64,000 bases of DNA from Clostridia bacterium (GCA_026418715.1 JAOAAV010000090.1:1-64000), one strand, 5' to 3'; numbered from the stretch's first letter, positions 17,646 through 28,479 are shown. Made by a program: numbers and translations. Notes: generated from the sequence alone by a model not told the origin.

Positions 17646-17695
17646 ATCAAATATAAAAATACCGACCATCTTTGGTCGGTATTTTTATATTTGAT
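17646..17695 (-). terminator. Intrinsic terminator of galT-galK with a 23-bp perfect stem
   Basis: The arms 17646-17668 and 17673-17695 are perfectly complementary with a four-base loop. The GC core is ACCGACCA/TGGTCGGT, flanked by A and T runs. It lies 17 bases after the galK stop. Confidence 0.9.
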
Positions 17696-17711
17696 GTTAA
17701 TTATAGTGTTA

Positions 17712-18884
17712 TTAAATAAAAACTTCCCGTCCGCCGTCGTCCACCTCGGACACATAAAATGAAGCCTTGTACCCTATTCTACGCTCATATGCTTCACCCA
17801 CACACTTAATAAACTCGTCCACAGCCTCATTTTTAACAATACTGACCGTACAGCCGCCAAAGCCTGCACCCGTCATTCTTGAGCCTAAAACGCCGTCTAT
17901 TTTCAAAGCTTCCTCTACCAATGTATCAAGCTCTTCTCCTGTTACCTCATACAAATCTCTCAGTGAGTGGTGGGATGCAGTCATGAGTTCTCCAAATTTA
18001 ACTATATCGCCTTTATTCAAAGCCTCTACTGACTTTAGCACCCTGTCATCCTCCGAAATTACATGGGCAACACGCTTTCTGACAGTTTCATTCTCTATCA
18101 GGTATTTGTTCGCTTCAAACTCCTCATATGTAACATCACCCAAGCAAGTCGCATTAGGCAGTGCCTTTTTCAAAATCTCAAAGCCGATCTCACATTCGCT
18201 TCTTCTTTCATTGTATTTTGATGCGGCAAGCGAACGCTTCTTATTTGTATTTGATATAACAATTTTCATGCCGTCAAGAGCAAGAGGCACAAGCTTAAAT
18301 GACAAATCCTTGCAGTTTAAGAAAATCGCATGATTTTTTTTGCCCATAGCGGATGCAAACTGATCCATTATGCCACAGTTTACTCCGATATAATTATTTT
18401 CAGCCTTTTGCCCGATTTTTGCCATTTCCACGCCATCAGGCGCCTGTCCTCCGCCAAGCATGACCATGGCAATCGCCGTTGCAACTTCAATCGCCGCTGA
18501 AGAAGAAAGTCCGCCGCCATGAGGAATTGTATCATGGTAAAGCATATCCGCACCTATAACATTGTAGCCTGCCTTCATCAGCTCACTTGCAACACCAAAC
18601 TGGTAATTTCCCCATTCCAAGTCCTTATATTTTTCTATTTCCAATAAACTGCCCTCAACCTTGATGTCCAAATCGGTAGCCTGCATACGAAGTATACCGT
18701 CGTTTCTGGGTCTTGCCACAATCGTGGTATTCATGGAAAGCGCCGCAGGGAATACAAAACCGCCGTTATAGTCGGTATGCTCCCCTATAAGGTTGACACG
18801 TCCCGGAGACGTAAAAAAACGAATATCCTTATCATCTCCGCCGAACCTTTTTAAAAACTCCTGTTTTAAATCATTCAAATTCAA
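17712..18884 (-). CDS. galK: Galactokinase
   Basis: The protein has 390 residues. The galactokinase signature SPGRVNLIGEHTDYNGGFVFPAAL is near residues 26 to 50. The GHMP ATP-binding loop GGGLSSSAAIEVATA is near 126. MDQFASAMGKKNHAIFLNC holds the region of the catalytic aspartate, and MTGAGFGGCTVSIV is the C-terminal GHMP motif. It phosphorylates galactose to galactose-1-phosphate for GalT in the Leloir pathway. The ATG overlaps the galT stop (ATGA), with AAGGAGG upstream. No galE is in the window. Confidence 0.97.
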   Translation of the reverse strand: MNLNDLKQEFLKRFGGDDKDIRFFTSPGRVNLIGEHTDYNGGFVFPAALSMNTTIVARPRNDGILRMQATDLDIKVEGSLLEIEKYKDLEWGNYQFGVASELMKAGYNVIGADMLYHDTIPHGGGLSSSAAIEVATAIAMVMLGGGQAPDGVEMAKIGQKAENNYIGVNCGIMDQFASAMGKKNHAIFLNCKDLSFKLVPLALDGMKIVISNTNKKRSLAASKYNERRSECEIGFEILKKALPNATCLGDVTYEEFEANKYLIENETVRKRVAHVISEDDRVLKSVEALNKGDIVKFGELMTASHHSLRDLYEVTGEELDTLVEEALKIDGVLGSRMTGAGFGGCTVSIVKNEAVDEFIKCVGEAYERRIGYKASFYVSEVDDGGREVFI

Positions 18885-19861
18885 ATGGATCCCTCCTTCT
18901 CCATAAATTTCTTGTATGCTTGTCTCAATTCCTCTGCTTTTTCTTCAGGAGCCGTCGTATTGCAGTGAGCCCACGCTCCCGTTTCACTCGATGCATTGAA
19001 TTTCACCTTATCGGCGGAGCGCATCGGCGGATAAAATGCAATATGAAAATGATAATATTCCGATACATTCTCCCCATTTACAGGATTTTGATACATACAC
19101 ATCATATACGGGAAGGCATAATCGAACAAACTGTCTAATGTGCCGGCCGCCTGCTTTAGTGTTTTAGCAAGGCTGTTCTTTTCGTCCTCGGTCAATTCCG
19201 TAAGGTTTTGAACGTGCCTTTTTGACGCAATATAAATTCCATACGGATATTCACTGAAAAACGGTAGGAATACGATAAAATGTTCATTTTCAAATATCAC
19301 CCTGCCGCCGAAATCCATTTCATCCTTAATCATATCACAAATCAAGCATCTATTTTTTTCCTCAAAATATTCTCTGCATGATTCAAGCTCAAGCTCAAGC
19401 TTTTTAGGCACCACCGAATAGCCGTAAATCTGACCATGCGGATGCGGCATAGTCACTCCTACAACCTCTCCGCGATTTTCAAATATAAACACATATTTTA
19501 TATTTTCATCTTTGCTTATCTCCTCAAAACGGCTTGTCCATAAATCGACAAGTTCCCTTATATGGTCCTCGGGAAGCTGAGGAAGAGTTACTGTATGTTC
19601 AGGCGAGTATAAAATAACCTCGCATTTCCCATAAGCGGGCTTTGTTTTGTAAAGATCTGTTGCAACATCATCGGGCTTGGGCGGGTTCTGACTCAGTGCA
19701 GGGAAATCATTATCATATTTTAATACCTTAAAATGATCCGGAACCTTTCCCGAACCTGGGCAAAACGGGCACCAATCCTTAGGCATCTGGGGCCTGTCCT
19801 GACGATGCGACGCAATCATAACCCAATCCTTTATCAACGGATTCCAACGTAATTCAGCCAT
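18881..19861 (-). CDS. galT: Galactose-1-phosphate uridylyltransferase (class I)
   Basis: The protein has 326 residues. It contains CPFCPGSGKVPDHF with metal-binding cysteines near the N-terminus. The histidine-triad-like active site GVTMPHPHGQIYGYSVVPKK follows, with the H-P-H catalytic histidine. C-terminal features include CLICDM and YYHFHIAFYPPMRS, another H-x-H site. It exchanges galactose-1-phosphate with UDP-glucose. It is the first gene of galT-galK, behind a promoter (19909-19937) and an operator candidate (19889-19906), with GGAGGT before the ATG. Confidence 0.95.
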   Translation of the reverse strand: MAELRWNPLIKDWVMIASHRQDRPQMPKDWCPFCPGSGKVPDHFKVLKYDNDFPALSQNPPKPDDVATDLYKTKPAYGKCEVILYSPEHTVTLPQLPEDHIRELVDLWTSRFEEISKDENIKYVFIFENRGEVVGVTMPHPHGQIYGYSVVPKKLELELESCREYFEEKNRCLICDMIKDEMDFGGRVIFENEHFIVFLPFFSEYPYGIYIASKRHVQNLTELTEDEKNSLAKTLKQAAGTLDSLFDYAFPYMMCMYQNPVNGENVSEYYHFHIAFYPPMRSADKVKFNASSETGAWAHCNTTAPEEKAEELRQAYKKFMEKEGSI

Positions 19862-19888
19862 ATTTTTTATACCTCCAAAACGAACTGC

Positions 19889-19906
19889 ATATTGTTAAAA
19901 CAATAT
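19889..19906. promoter_or_regulatory. Operator candidate of the gal operon: ATATTGTT-N2-AACAATAT
   Basis: A perfect 8-bp inverted repeat with a two-base centre sits over the predicted transcription start (near 19902) and early leader of galT-galK. This position fits a steric repressor site. The regulator is not encoded nearby. Confidence 0.5.
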
Positions 19907-19908
19907 CT

Positions 19909-19937
19909 ATTTTATACATACTCTCCAATATAGTCAA
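19909..19937 (-). promoter_or_regulatory. Sigma-A promoter of galT-galK
   Basis: TTGACT (19937-19932), a 17-base spacer and TAAAAT (19914-19909) lie on the minus strand between the rho stop codon and galT. Confidence 0.7.
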
Positions 19938-19949
19938 GAACAAAAAACG

Positions 19950-21299
19950 CTATCTTTTTCCATAATTTCTGAGTATCATGTCAATAAACAGCTCATTGTT
20001 TTGAGTGTGCATAAGATAATTAAGCAACAAACTCACCGCATCACCGCTTGACTGCTTATCCATTTCCCTGCGTATTGCCCAAACAGCCTCAAGCTCACGG
20101 GGAGAAAGCAGGTCTTCCTCACGCCTCGTTCCCGATTTTAGGATATCAATTGCGGGAAAAATGCGTCTTTCCTGCAAGGTTCTGTCCAAACGAAGCTCCA
20201 TATTTCCCGTTCCTTTAAATTCCTCAAAAATAACATCATCCATACGGCTTCCCGTTTCCACCAAAGCCGTAGCAAGAATTGTAAGGCTTCCCCCTTCTTC
20301 TATATTTCTTGCCGCTCCAAAAAATTTCTTAGGCTTAAAGAGTGCATCAGGATCTAGCCCTCCGGAAAGAGTTCTGCCTGTCGGAGTCACGGTCAAATTA
20401 TACGCACGCGCCAATCTCGTAATGGAGTCAAGCAATATGACAACATCCTTCCCCTGCTCAACCAAACGTTGTGCACGTTCAAGCACCATCTCCGCAACCT
20501 TTGTATGATTATCAGGCTGCTGGTCGAAAGTGGAATAAATAACATCCCCTTTGATAGAACGCTTCATATCGGTAACCTCTTCAGGACGCTCATCTATCAG
20601 CAAAACAATCAGTTTGGTTTCCGGATAATTTGTCGCAATACTCTGTGCTATCTGCTTGATTAAAGTGGTTTTCCCCGCCTTGGGAGGGGCAACAATTATC
20701 CCGCGCTGTCCCTTCCCGATTGGCGCTACTATATCTACCAAACGCATGGAATAGTGATCCGGCTCTGTTTCAAGCTTGAACTTCTGCTTTGGATATATGG
20801 GTGTAAGCTTCTCAAATGATTTTCTTCTGATTGCCTTTTCTATACTGTCGCCATTTATCGTTTTAACATACAAAAGCGGAGAATATTTGTCCTCATTTTG
20901 GGTGGGTCTTGAATCTCCCACAATTTCATCGCCTGTTTTAAGAGAAAATCTTCGTATCTGTGTAGGAGATACATAAACATCATGCTCACTGGGACGATAA
21001 TTTTCAAAGCGCAAAAAACCGAATCCGTCCGCCATAACCTCCAACACGCCCTTCACTTCAACCACATCATCGGGGCGCTGACGCACATTTTTAACGGATA
21101 TGACATCCTCCTCCGCAATCGGCTTATTCTCGTTTATGGGAATATTTTCGGGCTCACGGGCTAATTCTCGTGTATGCTCCGTAATCACGGCAATCAACTC
21201 GTCCTTTTTCATTGCCGAAATTTTTGCAATACCTAAACCATGTGCTATTTGTTTGAGTTCTTCCTTTGTTTTTTGCGCCAGTGCAATACCATCCTGCAT
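19950..21299 (-). CDS. rho: Transcription termination factor Rho
   Basis: The protein has 449 residues. It has a Rho N-terminal helical domain ([29 protein letters not shown]) and then a cold-shock-like RNA-binding domain ([35 protein letters not shown]). The RecA-type ATPase carries Walker [20 protein letters not shown] and [16 protein letters not shown]. The R-loop and Q-loop region ([40 protein letters not shown]) is intact. The protein is a hexameric RNA helicase that ends transcription. It follows ilvD by about 46 bases and appears to be the last gene of a long leftward unit. I see no intrinsic terminator of its own. Confidence 0.97.
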   Translation of the reverse strand: MQDGIALAQKTKEELKQIAHGLGIAKISAMKKDELIAVITEHTRELAREPENIPINENKPIAEEDVISVKNVRQRPDDVVEVKGVLEVMADGFGFLRFENYRPSEHDVYVSPTQIRRFSLKTGDEIVGDSRPTQNEDKYSPLLYVKTINGDSIEKAIRRKSFEKLTPIYPKQKFKLETEPDHYSMRLVDIVAPIGKGQRGIIVAPPKAGKTTLIKQIAQSIATNYPETKLIVLLIDERPEEVTDMKRSIKGDVIYSTFDQQPDNHTKVAEMVLERAQRLVEQGKDVVILLDSITRLARAYNLTVTPTGRTLSGGLDPDALFKPKKFFGAARNIEEGGSLTILATALVETGSRMDDVIFEEFKGTGNMELRLDRTLQERRIFPAIDILKSGTRREEDLLSPRELEAVWAIRREMDKQSSGDAVSLLLNYLMHTQNNELFIDMILRNYGKR

Positions 21300-21345
21300 T
21301 CACTTCATTCCTTTCCCCACGCTCAAAGCGCAGGATATATTTATA

Positions 21346-23010
21346 CTATTCGTCAATCATTACCGCTCCATGAATTGCTGAGGATACCATCTTTGAATAA
21401 CGCTTTAGATATCCTGTTTTAACACGCGGTTCATTAGGCACCCAACCTTTTTTACGCTTTTCAATCTCTTCATCGCTTACTCTAAAATTCAATACGCCTT
21501 TTTTAATATCAATTTCTATTATATCCCCATCTCTGACAAACGCAATCGGCCCGCCTACCATTGCTTCGGGGGACACATGCCCTATTGCCGCTCCACGTGT
21601 AGCTCCTGAAAATCTTCCGTCCGTAATAAGCGCAACATCTTTATCAAGTCCCATACCGCAAATTGCCGAAGTCGGAGAAAGCATCTCCCTCATGCCAGGG
21701 CCTCCTTTGGGGCCTTCATACCTAATCACCACAACATCGCCTTTTTGTATTTTGCCAGCATAAATTGCAGCAATTGCATCATCTTCGCTGTCAAACACCT
21801 TTGCTGGCCCCGAATGCACAAGCATTTCAGGAGAAACTGCACTACGTTTTACAACTGCACCATCAAGCGCAAGATTACCCTTTAAAACGGCAATTCCGCC
21901 TGTTTGGCTGTACGGCTTGTCAATGGGACGAATTACCTCATAATCTTTAACGGGACAATTTGCAATATTTTCTCCTACAGTCTTTCCTGTCACTGTCTTT
22001 AAATCCAGCTTCAGCAAACCTTTCTTGGAAAGCTCATTCATTATCGCCATAATTCCGCCTGCATGATACAAGTCCTGAATGTGATGTTCCCCCGCAGGTG
22101 CCAAATGACATAGGTTCGGCGTTTGCTCACTGATATCGTTCGCCATCTCAAGGCTTATGTCAACCTTTGCTTCATGCGCAATCGCAGGAAGATGCAGCAT
22201 TGAATTTGTAGAACAGCCCAAAGCCATATCTACTCTCAGTGCGTTATAGAACGCATCTGGAACCAAAATATCACTTGGCTTTATATCTTTTTCAAGAAGC
22301 TCCATAATTTTTATTCCGGCCTCTTTTGCAAGACGCACTCTCTCCGAATATACAGCAGGAATGGTTCCATTGCCCGGAAGTCCCATTCCAAGCACCTCCG
22401 TCAGGCAGTTCATTGAATTTGCCGTGAACATACCTGAGCATGAACCGCAAGTCGGGCAGACATTGTTTTCAAAGTCCAAAAGCTCCTCCTCATTGATGCT
22501 GCCGGCTTTGTAAGCACCGACTGCCTCGAAAGCGGAATTTAAATCACGGAATTTGCCTTTGAAATCGATAGAAAGCATAGGCCCTCCGCTTAAAACAATG
22601 GCAGGTCTGTTTAATCTTGCCGCCGCCATAAGCATTGCAGGAACAATTTTGTCGCAATTAGGGATGAGTACAAGCGCATCAAAACCATGCGCCATTGTCA
22701 TTGCTTCAATCGAATCGGCAATCAGCTCTCTTGAAGCCAACGAATATTTCATTCCTACGTGACCCATGGCAATCCCGTCACAAATTCCTATTGCAGGAAA
22801 TTCTACAGGCGTACCTCCCGCCATACGTACACCTGCCTTCACTGCTTCGGCTATTGTATTAAGATGTACATGACCGGGAATAACTTCATTTTTTGAATTT
22901 ACGATACCTATCAATGGGCGCTTTATTTCCTCATCCGTAAAGCCTGCAGCCTTAAACAACGAACGATGAGGGACCCTTTCAACACCTTTTTTCACAGAAT
23001 CACTATACAT
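21346..23010 (-). CDS. ilvD: Dihydroxy-acid dehydratase
   Basis: The protein has 554 residues and forms 2-oxo acids for valine, leucine, isoleucine and pantothenate synthesis. [17 protein letters not shown] and [19 protein letters not shown] carry the iron-sulfur cysteines. [19 protein letters not shown] is the conserved C-terminal motif. The ATG at 23010 has AAGGAGG seven bases upstream and was chosen over the in-frame ATG at 23037. No other branched-chain amino-acid gene is present. It sits between cvpA and rho, an unusual place for a biosynthetic gene. Confidence 0.96.
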   Translation of the reverse strand: MYSDSVKKGVERVPHRSLFKAAGFTDEEIKRPLIGIVNSKNEVIPGHVHLNTIAEAVKAGVRMAGGTPVEFPAIGICDGIAMGHVGMKYSLASRELIADSIEAMTMAHGFDALVLIPNCDKIVPAMLMAAARLNRPAIVLSGGPMLSIDFKGKFRDLNSAFEAVGAYKAGSINEEELLDFENNVCPTCGSCSGMFTANSMNCLTEVLGMGLPGNGTIPAVYSERVRLAKEAGIKIMELLEKDIKPSDILVPDAFYNALRVDMALGCSTNSMLHLPAIAHEAKVDISLEMANDISEQTPNLCHLAPAGEHHIQDLYHAGGIMAIMNELSKKGLLKLDLKTVTGKTVGENIANCPVKDYEVIRPIDKPYSQTGGIAVLKGNLALDGAVVKRSAVSPEMLVHSGPAKVFDSEDDAIAAIYAGKIQKGDVVVIRYEGPKGGPGMREMLSPTSAICGMGLDKDVALITDGRFSGATRGAAIGHVSPEAMVGGPIAFVRDGDIIEIDIKKGVLNFRVSDEEIEKRKKGWVPNEPRVKTGYLKRYSKMVSSAIHGAVMIDE

Positions 23011-23041
23011 AATCTTTCCTCCTTTGTTTTTATGCAAACCT

Positions 23042-23716
23042 TTATATAAATACTTCCATTAATAAATTGTTTTCATAAAAATGCTTTGCAAAAACTGTCT
23101 TTTCCATTATTTCATTCATTTGCGTCATTTTATCCACAGGTGTCACCAGCATAATCAACGCACATAGAACATATATAATCAAAAGAGCATTTATAATTCC
23201 CACAACAGCGCCAGCCGATTTGTTGACAAAATTTAAAACCGGAAGCTTAAACACTGCATCCAATATCATTAAAAGAAGCCATAATGCAAAACGCACCGCC
23301 ATAAACAAAAGTGCAGCCGATACAATGCCCATAACAGCCTCTGCTATATTTTCCGAGGCAACCTTTGCAACCGAATCTTTTGTGTTTTCAATCGTCTTAG
23401 ATTGTTCTTCAATACCCTTTGCCATAAAAGAAGGAAGACCCATTCCGCTTGCAATATCCGACAGGCTTTTATTTGACTTCTGATTTTTCATAACGATATT
23501 TACACTTTCATCAACCTTCTCTTTAATCATTGTTCCAATTTGTGTGGTACTCAAAAAATTAGCTGCTGTCTGCTGAAACATCATAACTATGACAATTGTC
23601 GCAGCAATGGACAATATATGGTATGCCGCACGCATAAAACCCCTTCGCAAGCCATGCAGAACGCACAATGCAAATATCAAAAGCACGCCAATGTCAAAAA
23701 GCGTCCAAATCTGCAT
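23042..23716 (-). CDS. CvpA-family membrane protein
   Basis: The protein has 224 residues and four predicted membrane segments. The N-terminus reads [45 protein letters not shown], the CvpA/colicin V production pattern with a conserved R-R-G between the first two helices. A soluble loop (about 70-130) separates the second pair of helices. Members are linked to envelope function and purF regulation in other bacteria. The ATG at 23716 was chosen because GAGGTGAT lies directly upstream. The gene lies 32 bases before ilvD and 22 bases after the DUF5711-like gene. Confidence 0.85.
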   Translation of the reverse strand: MQIWTLFDIGVLLIFALCVLHGLRRGFMRAAYHILSIAATIVIVMMFQQTAANFLSTTQIGTMIKEKVDESVNIVMKNQKSNKSLSDIASGMGLPSFMAKGIEEQSKTIENTKDSVAKVASENIAEAVMGIVSAALLFMAVRFALWLLLMILDAVFKLPVLNFVNKSAGAVVGIINALLIIYVLCALIMLVTPVDKMTQMNEIMEKTVFAKHFYENNLLMEVFI

Positions 23717-23737
23717 ATTCATCACCTCACATTATTT

Positions 23738-25024
23738 TTATAGTCTGAAAAACTCAAGACCACTCTGATATACTACAGCAATAGAATTTTCACCCAATAT
23801 TATCGCATTTTTCATATCCTTGTCAATCTTATACTTTCGTATATCCCTGCCCGTAAGATTGACAAAAAGAAGTTCCCGCCCATTGTTATATGCAATATGC
23901 CCTGCGTATATGTCAACAAAATCGGGAATTTCTTCGGATCTTAAACCAAATTTTTGTTTCCCTCTGCTGTCGAACAAAACAACCTCCGCTGCAGCGCTGT
24001 CGTCAAACATAAGCGCCTTTAGACCGGAAGTATCCAAACCGTACTTTGAAAGAAGTTTTCCTTCATAATCCCTGCTCCAGCTTAATTTACCCTTACTTGA
24101 CAAGCCTATTATTTTATTGTCACAGACGGCATTTAGAGTTTCTCCCAAAAATTCGGCGTCAAACACGATGGCATCATCAAATTCCTGCTTTGCACAGCTT
24201 TCCGTCTTGGTTATATCAAAAAATGCCACACTGCCCTTTATGCCATTGTCCGTATCCAAAAGCGCTACCGCAACTCGTCTGCTTAAAGCGGAAATGGATG
24301 CATCCAAGATATCACTGTTGCCTGAATTCCAGACAAAAACCTCTTTTCCATCTCTATTGTATACAACTACAGAACCTTTATAGCCGCTTTTTTTCGTTAC
24401 AACAACCACATCGCAGTTTGATGATATGGAAGCCGAGATAATTTCATTTTGGGTTTCAACCGAATATATCTCCTTATCACCTTTAAATACACTGATTTTC
24501 GTACCGCCCTTCTCCGCAAGCAAAATATATTTGCCCGCTGTTTTTAAAATGGGCGTTACCGCCTGCGCCGCAACTGTCCATAGCTTTTGTCCGTTTTTAT
24601 CAAATGCCATAAGCTCCGTCTGACTTGCACAAACCAAATACTCCTTATACCTCGCGTATTGTGCCGAATCTGCATTATCAAGTGCGACAATATGTGAGGC
24701 AACAAAAGATGACTGCTCGGCCTGATTTTTATCCGTTTCCTTTTCGGCAGTTTTGCTTTCAGAGGCGGACTCTTTTATCGGCGTTTCCGTTTGCTCGGCG
24801 TCTTCATCCTTTGCAGACAAAGTGGCAACGGGTAGATTTTTTTGCCATGAATCAGGAATAGATATATTAAATTTTTCCATTAGACTCTGTGTGTTTCTTT
24901 TAAAGTTTGATATGTAATTTGAAAAAAAGTCGGATCCTCCGCAAATCTGAATTGATGCACACAATGCCGTAATCAATATGAACGCAAACAAAAACAAACC
25001 CTTTTTCTTTTTATCTTTTGACAT
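23738..25024 (-). CDS. Membrane-anchored beta-propeller-like protein (DUF5711 type)
   Basis: The protein has 428 residues. A basic N-terminus and one membrane helix (GLFLFAFILITALCASIQIC, about 9-28) anchor it. An acidic linker rich in E, S and T (about 75-110) follows. The rest is a run of short beta-repeats such as ELMAFDKNGQKLWTVAAQAVTPILKTAGKYILLAEKGGTKISVF, like the PQQ/WD-type blades of the clostridial DUF5711 family. It probably lies outside the membrane. No catalytic motif is visible. It sits directly upstream of cvpA, as I recall for other Clostridia. Confidence 0.65.
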   Translation of the reverse strand: MSKDKKKKGLFLFAFILITALCASIQICGGSDFFSNYISNFKRNTQSLMEKFNISIPDSWQKNLPVATLSAKDEDAEQTETPIKESASESKTAEKETDKNQAEQSSFVASHIVALDNADSAQYARYKEYLVCASQTELMAFDKNGQKLWTVAAQAVTPILKTAGKYILLAEKGGTKISVFKGDKEIYSVETQNEIISASISSNCDVVVVTKKSGYKGSVVVYNRDGKEVFVWNSGNSDILDASISALSRRVAVALLDTDNGIKGSVAFFDITKTESCAKQEFDDAIVFDAEFLGETLNAVCDNKIIGLSSKGKLSWSRDYEGKLLSKYGLDTSGLKALMFDDSAAAEVVLFDSRGKQKFGLRSEEIPDFVDIYAGHIAYNNGRELLFVNLTGRDIRKYKIDKDMKNAIILGENSIAVVYQSGLEFFRL

Positions 25025-25062
25025 AAAACTCTCTCCACCTATATATCAATACCATCGAAGAT

Positions 25063-25797
25063 TTAATAATACACCTCCGACAGGCACAATCCATGAGAAG
25101 GCGCGGTAATCCCTGCACGTTTTCTATCCCTTGACGCGATAATCCCCGAAATGTCACAAGCGGAAATTTTCCCACATCCCACATAAAGCAGTGTACCTGC
25201 GATAATTCTTACCATGTTATACAAAAAGCCATCTCCGACAACCGATATTTCAACTAGATCACCATATTTGTCAATATCAAGAGAAAAAATTGTTCTGACC
25301 GTAGTCTTTACCGTAAATCCCGCCGCCGCAAAACCCAAAAAATCATGCGTACCCACAAAAGCACCAGCCGCCGTCCTCATGCTTTCAATATCAAGCGGAA
25401 ATTTGTAATGCCACGCATATCTGCGCATAAACACGTCGTTTACGGGGGAATTAAAAATACGATAAACATACCGCTTTTTCCTAGCACAATTTTTTGAGTG
25501 AAACTCCTTCGGCATATCCTCCGCACCTTTGCAGACGATATCCTCCGGCAATATACTGTTTAATGCATGTGGAATTCTTTCGATGGGAATAGCTGTATCA
25601 GAAAAAAAATTACATACGTATCGATCGGCATGAACACCGGAATCAGTGCGTCCGCAGCCGATAAGCGCAGAGCGTACACCTGTGATTTGTTTGATCGCTC
25701 TTTCCACCGTGTCCTGCACGGTAACGGCGTTCGGCTGGATTTGCCATCCGTGATATGCACTGCCGTCATATTGAAGTATCAGCTTTATATTTCTCAT
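25063..25797 (-). CDS. truA: tRNA pseudouridine(38-40) synthase
   Basis: The protein has 244 residues and opens MRNIKLILQYDGSAYHGWQIQ. GCGRTDSGVHADRYVCNF near residue 50 holds the catalytic aspartate. Further motifs are RYVYRIFN and GDGFLYNMVRIIAGTLLYVG, all standard TruA features. It converts uridines 38 to 40 of the tRNA anticodon arm. The frame is open to 25893, but the family N-terminus and a GAGGT site place the start at 25797. It follows ecfT, a very common order in Firmicutes. Confidence 0.95.
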   Translation of the reverse strand: MRNIKLILQYDGSAYHGWQIQPNAVTVQDTVERAIKQITGVRSALIGCGRTDSGVHADRYVCNFFSDTAIPIERIPHALNSILPEDIVCKGAEDMPKEFHSKNCARKKRYVYRIFNSPVNDVFMRRYAWHYKFPLDIESMRTAAGAFVGTHDFLGFAAAGFTVKTTVRTIFSLDIDKYGDLVEISVVGDGFLYNMVRIIAGTLLYVGCGKISACDISGIIASRDRKRAGITAPSHGLCLSEVYY

Positions 25798-25904
25798 AAA
25801 AACCTCAATGCTGGCATCAAAATATCCATGGTCAGGAAATTCCTTTTCCCGCACCATGGACATTATATCACTAACCAATTTAAAATTCAACAACAGAATT
25901 CTCT

Positions 25905-26720
25905 CTAAAGAATAATTTCATTAACAATCAAGACAAGACAAAAAAGCGTCACAACAGCTCCGGCAACAGCATCCCTGTAAGTCGCTTTCATCTGTTTCAT
26001 ACGTGTGCGGTTATCTCCTCCCCTGTAACACCTCGATTCCATCGCTACAGCAAGATCATCGGCACGGCGGAACGCACTCACAAACAACGGCACCAAAAGG
26101 GGGATCATTGCCTTTGCACGCCTTACAATGTTGCCGCTTTCAAAGTCCGCCCCCCTTGCCATCTGCGCTTTCATAATCTTATCCGTTTCTTCCGCCAAAG
26201 TAGGAATAAAGCGAATTGCAATCGTCATCATCATAGCGATTTCATGAGAAGGAACGCCGATTTTCTTAAACGGCTCAAGCAGCTTTTCAATCCCGTCCGT
26301 GAGCATAAGAGGGGAAGTTGTAAGCGTCAATAAAGAAGTTCCTATAACCAAGTACAAAAGCCTCAAAAGCATTAAAACAGCGATAACAATCCCCTCTTTG
26401 GTGATTTCAAGGCTCCAACTTCCCACAATATGATACGACCATATTGTCTCACCCTGCGTCATAAACAAATTAATCACAGCCGTAAAAGAAAGAATAAAAA
26501 GCATAGGCTTTAGTCCCTTTAAAATAAATCCTATGGGCACTCGGCTCAAAAAAACCAACATGGCTGTAAAAATGGTAAACAGAGCGTAGTTTATGGTCTG
26601 ATCTATTATAAATAAAATAATAATATACACGAAGGTTAAAACAATTTTTACCCTAGCGTCAAGCTTATGAATAAACGATTCTCCAGGGACATATTGCCCA
26701 AGCGTAATATCCTTAAGCAT
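25905..26720 (-). CDS. ecfT: ECF transporter transmembrane scaffold EcfT
   Basis: The 271-residue protein has about five to six membrane segments. It starts [27 protein letters not shown], the EcfT opening. In the C-terminal coupling region it carries the two A-R-G/S-R-C-type motifs ([12 protein letters not shown] and [17 protein letters not shown]) that dock the ATPases. It forms the shared module of vitamin ECF transporters with EcfA1 and EcfA2. It overlaps the ecfA2 end by eight bases. No substrate-binding S component lies here, as expected for a group II system. Confidence 0.93.
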   Translation of the reverse strand: MLKDITLGQYVPGESFIHKLDARVKIVLTFVYIIILFIIDQTINYALFTIFTAMLVFLSRVPIGFILKGLKPMLFILSFTAVINLFMTQGETIWSYHIVGSWSLEITKEGIVIAVLMLLRLLYLVIGTSLLTLTTSPLMLTDGIEKLLEPFKKIGVPSHEIAMMMTIAIRFIPTLAEETDKIMKAQMARGADFESGNIVRRAKAMIPLLVPLFVSAFRRADDLAVAMESRCYRGGDNRTRMKQMKATYRDAVAGAVVTLFCLVLIVNEIIL

Positions 26721-27582
26721 GCCTGTCCCCCCTTATGATAGCTTTTACCGCTTCCACTGCGGCGTCTACCGTATAAATATCTTCAGAAAGAGGCACGCCA
26801 AGCTCGCGAAGTCTTAAAACAAGCTGCGTAATCTGCGGAACGTTTAGCCCTATTTTAGATAATTCTCTTCCCCTAGAAAATACCTCCGCAACACTCCCGT
26901 GCGCAAAAACACGGCCATCATTCATCACAATCACGCTCTTTGCGATTTTTGCCACATCCTCCATGCTGTGAGATACAAAAATAACCGTCATATCCTTCTC
27001 CGCCTCGTGCAAAGCCCTGATGCTACTTAAAATATCATCACGTCCTGCAGGATCAAGTCCCGCCGTAGGTTCGTCCAAAATAAGCACCCTCGGCTTCATC
27101 GCAAGCACACCCGCAATCGCAACACGCCTTTTTTGTCCTCCCGAAAGCTCAAACGGCGATTTTTCAAGCTTATCCTCGCCTATTCCAACAAGCCGTATCG
27201 CCTCGTAAACCCGATCTTTTACTTCACTCTCCGAAAAACCGATATTCATAGGACCAAATGCAATATCCTTATACACGGTTTCCTCAAAGAGTTGATGCTC
27301 CGGATACTGAAATACCAAACCAACCATACGGCGAATCTGCTTTAAATCCGCTTTGGTACTTGTAATATCCACACCGTATATATAAATTTTCCCTGAAGTA
27401 GGCTTTACAAGTGCATTAAAATGCTGTATAAGGGTCGATTTACCCGAACCGGTGTGTCCAATCAATGCGGCAAAATCCCCTTCTTCTATTTCCAAATCCA
27501 CATTATGCAGGGCATGTTTTTCAAAAGGCATACCTTCTTGATAAATATAACTTAAATTTTCAACCTTGATGATGCTTTTCAT
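26713..27582 (-). CDS. ecfA2: ECF transporter ATPase EcfA2
   Basis: The protein has 289 residues. It has Walker [19 protein letters not shown]-loop [21 protein letters not shown] and signature [17 protein letters not shown]. Walker B is [15 protein letters not shown] and the switch histidine is in [12 protein letters not shown]. It powers uptake of vitamins by the ECF module. The start overlaps the ecfA1 stop by ATGA. Confidence 0.94.
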   Translation of the reverse strand: MKSIIKVENLSYIYQEGMPFEKHALHNVDLEIEEGDFAALIGHTGSGKSTLIQHFNALVKPTSGKIYIYGVDITSTKADLKQIRRMVGLVFQYPEHQLFEETVYKDIAFGPMNIGFSESEVKDRVYEAIRLVGIGEDKLEKSPFELSGGQKRRVAIAGVLAMKPRVLILDEPTAGLDPAGRDDILSSIRALHEAEKDMTVIFVSHSMEDVAKIAKSVIVMNDGRVFAHGSVAEVFSRGRELSKIGLNVPQITQLVLRLRELGVPLSEDIYTVDAAVEAVKAIIRGDRHA

Positions 27583-28430
27583 CTTCCGCCTCCAAATTTC
27601 AGCATTTTAAGCACCTCGTTTACGCACTCTTCCACGGTAAGCACATCGTTTTTTATTCCTATCCCTGCTTTGCCAAGCTCATGCGCAAATTCCGTAACCT
27701 GCGGAACGTCAAGCCCTATTTCTTTCAAAAGCTCCACCTGTGAAAATACTTTCCTTGGCACATCATCAAGCACAATCCGTCCTTTTTCCATAACCACGAC
27801 ACGATCCGCCATTGCCGCCTCATCCATATAATGTGTAATAAGCACAACCGTAATGCCTCTCTCTTTATTGAGCATCTTAATCGTGTCAATTACCTCTTTT
27901 CTCCCCTGCGGGTCAAGCATTGCCGTGGGTTCATCAAGTATAATGCATTCCGGCTCCATAGCCAGCACGGAAGCGATTGCCACACGCTGTTTCTGCCCTC
28001 CCGAAAGTCTGCTTGGGGAATGCTTTGAAAACTGTGTCATGCCCACAACCTTCAAGCATTCATCCACACGACGCCTGATTTCTTCAGGCTCCACTCCTAA
28101 ATTCTCAGGAGCGAACGCAACCTCATCCTCCACCATCGCAGCAACCATCTGGTTATCCGGATTTTGAAAGACCATGCCAGCAGTTTTTCTGATATCGAAG
28201 ACGAGATTTTCATCCTTCGTGTTCATGCCTTTTACATATACGTTCCCTCCCGTAGGAAGCAGTATTGCATTAAAATGCTTTGCAAGCGTGGACTTGCCCG
28301 AACCGTTATGTCCCAAAACAGCGACAAACGAACCCTCTTCAATATGCAGGTTGATTCCGTCTATTACAAATTCCGACGTGTCCTCATATTCATCAACATA
28401 AGAATATATAAGATTTTCCGTTCTAATCAT
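27579..28430 (-). CDS. ecfA1: ECF transporter ATPase EcfA1
   Basis: The protein has 283 residues. It has Walker [19 protein letters not shown]-loop [25 protein letters not shown] and signature [17 protein letters not shown]. Walker B is [15 protein letters not shown], with a switch histidine in [10 protein letters not shown]. The P-D-N-Q-M-V sequence after the Q-loop is typical of EcfA1. It is the first of three ECF genes and follows the methyltransferase gene by 49 bases. Confidence 0.94.
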   Translation of the reverse strand: MIRTENLIYSYVDEYEDTSEFVIDGINLHIEEGSFVAVLGHNGSGKSTLAKHFNAILLPTGGNVYVKGMNTKDENLVFDIRKTAGMVFQNPDNQMVAAMVEDEVAFAPENLGVEPEEIRRRVDECLKVVGMTQFSKHSPSRLSGGQKQRVAIASVLAMEPECIILDEPTAMLDPQGRKEVIDTIKMLNKERGITVVLITHYMDEAAMADRVVVMEKGRIVLDDVPRKVFSQVELLKEIGLDVPQVTEFAHELGKAGIGIKNDVLTVEECVNEVLKMLKFGGGR

Positions 28431-28479
28431 GTTCTTCTCCTTACTGCCGCTTCAAATGTTTACTGAATGCAGCGTAATT

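Noticed and set aside
17767..18333. Long open frame (188 codons) on the plus strand opposite galK
   Set aside because: galK is a complete, motif-supported gene on the other strand. The antisense frame has no recognisable motif and no ribosome site.
25797..25893. Longer N-terminus for TruA starting at 25893
   Set aside because: The family starts at MRNIKLILQYDGSAYHG and a GAGGT site precedes that ATG. The upstream 32 codons are unlike TruA.
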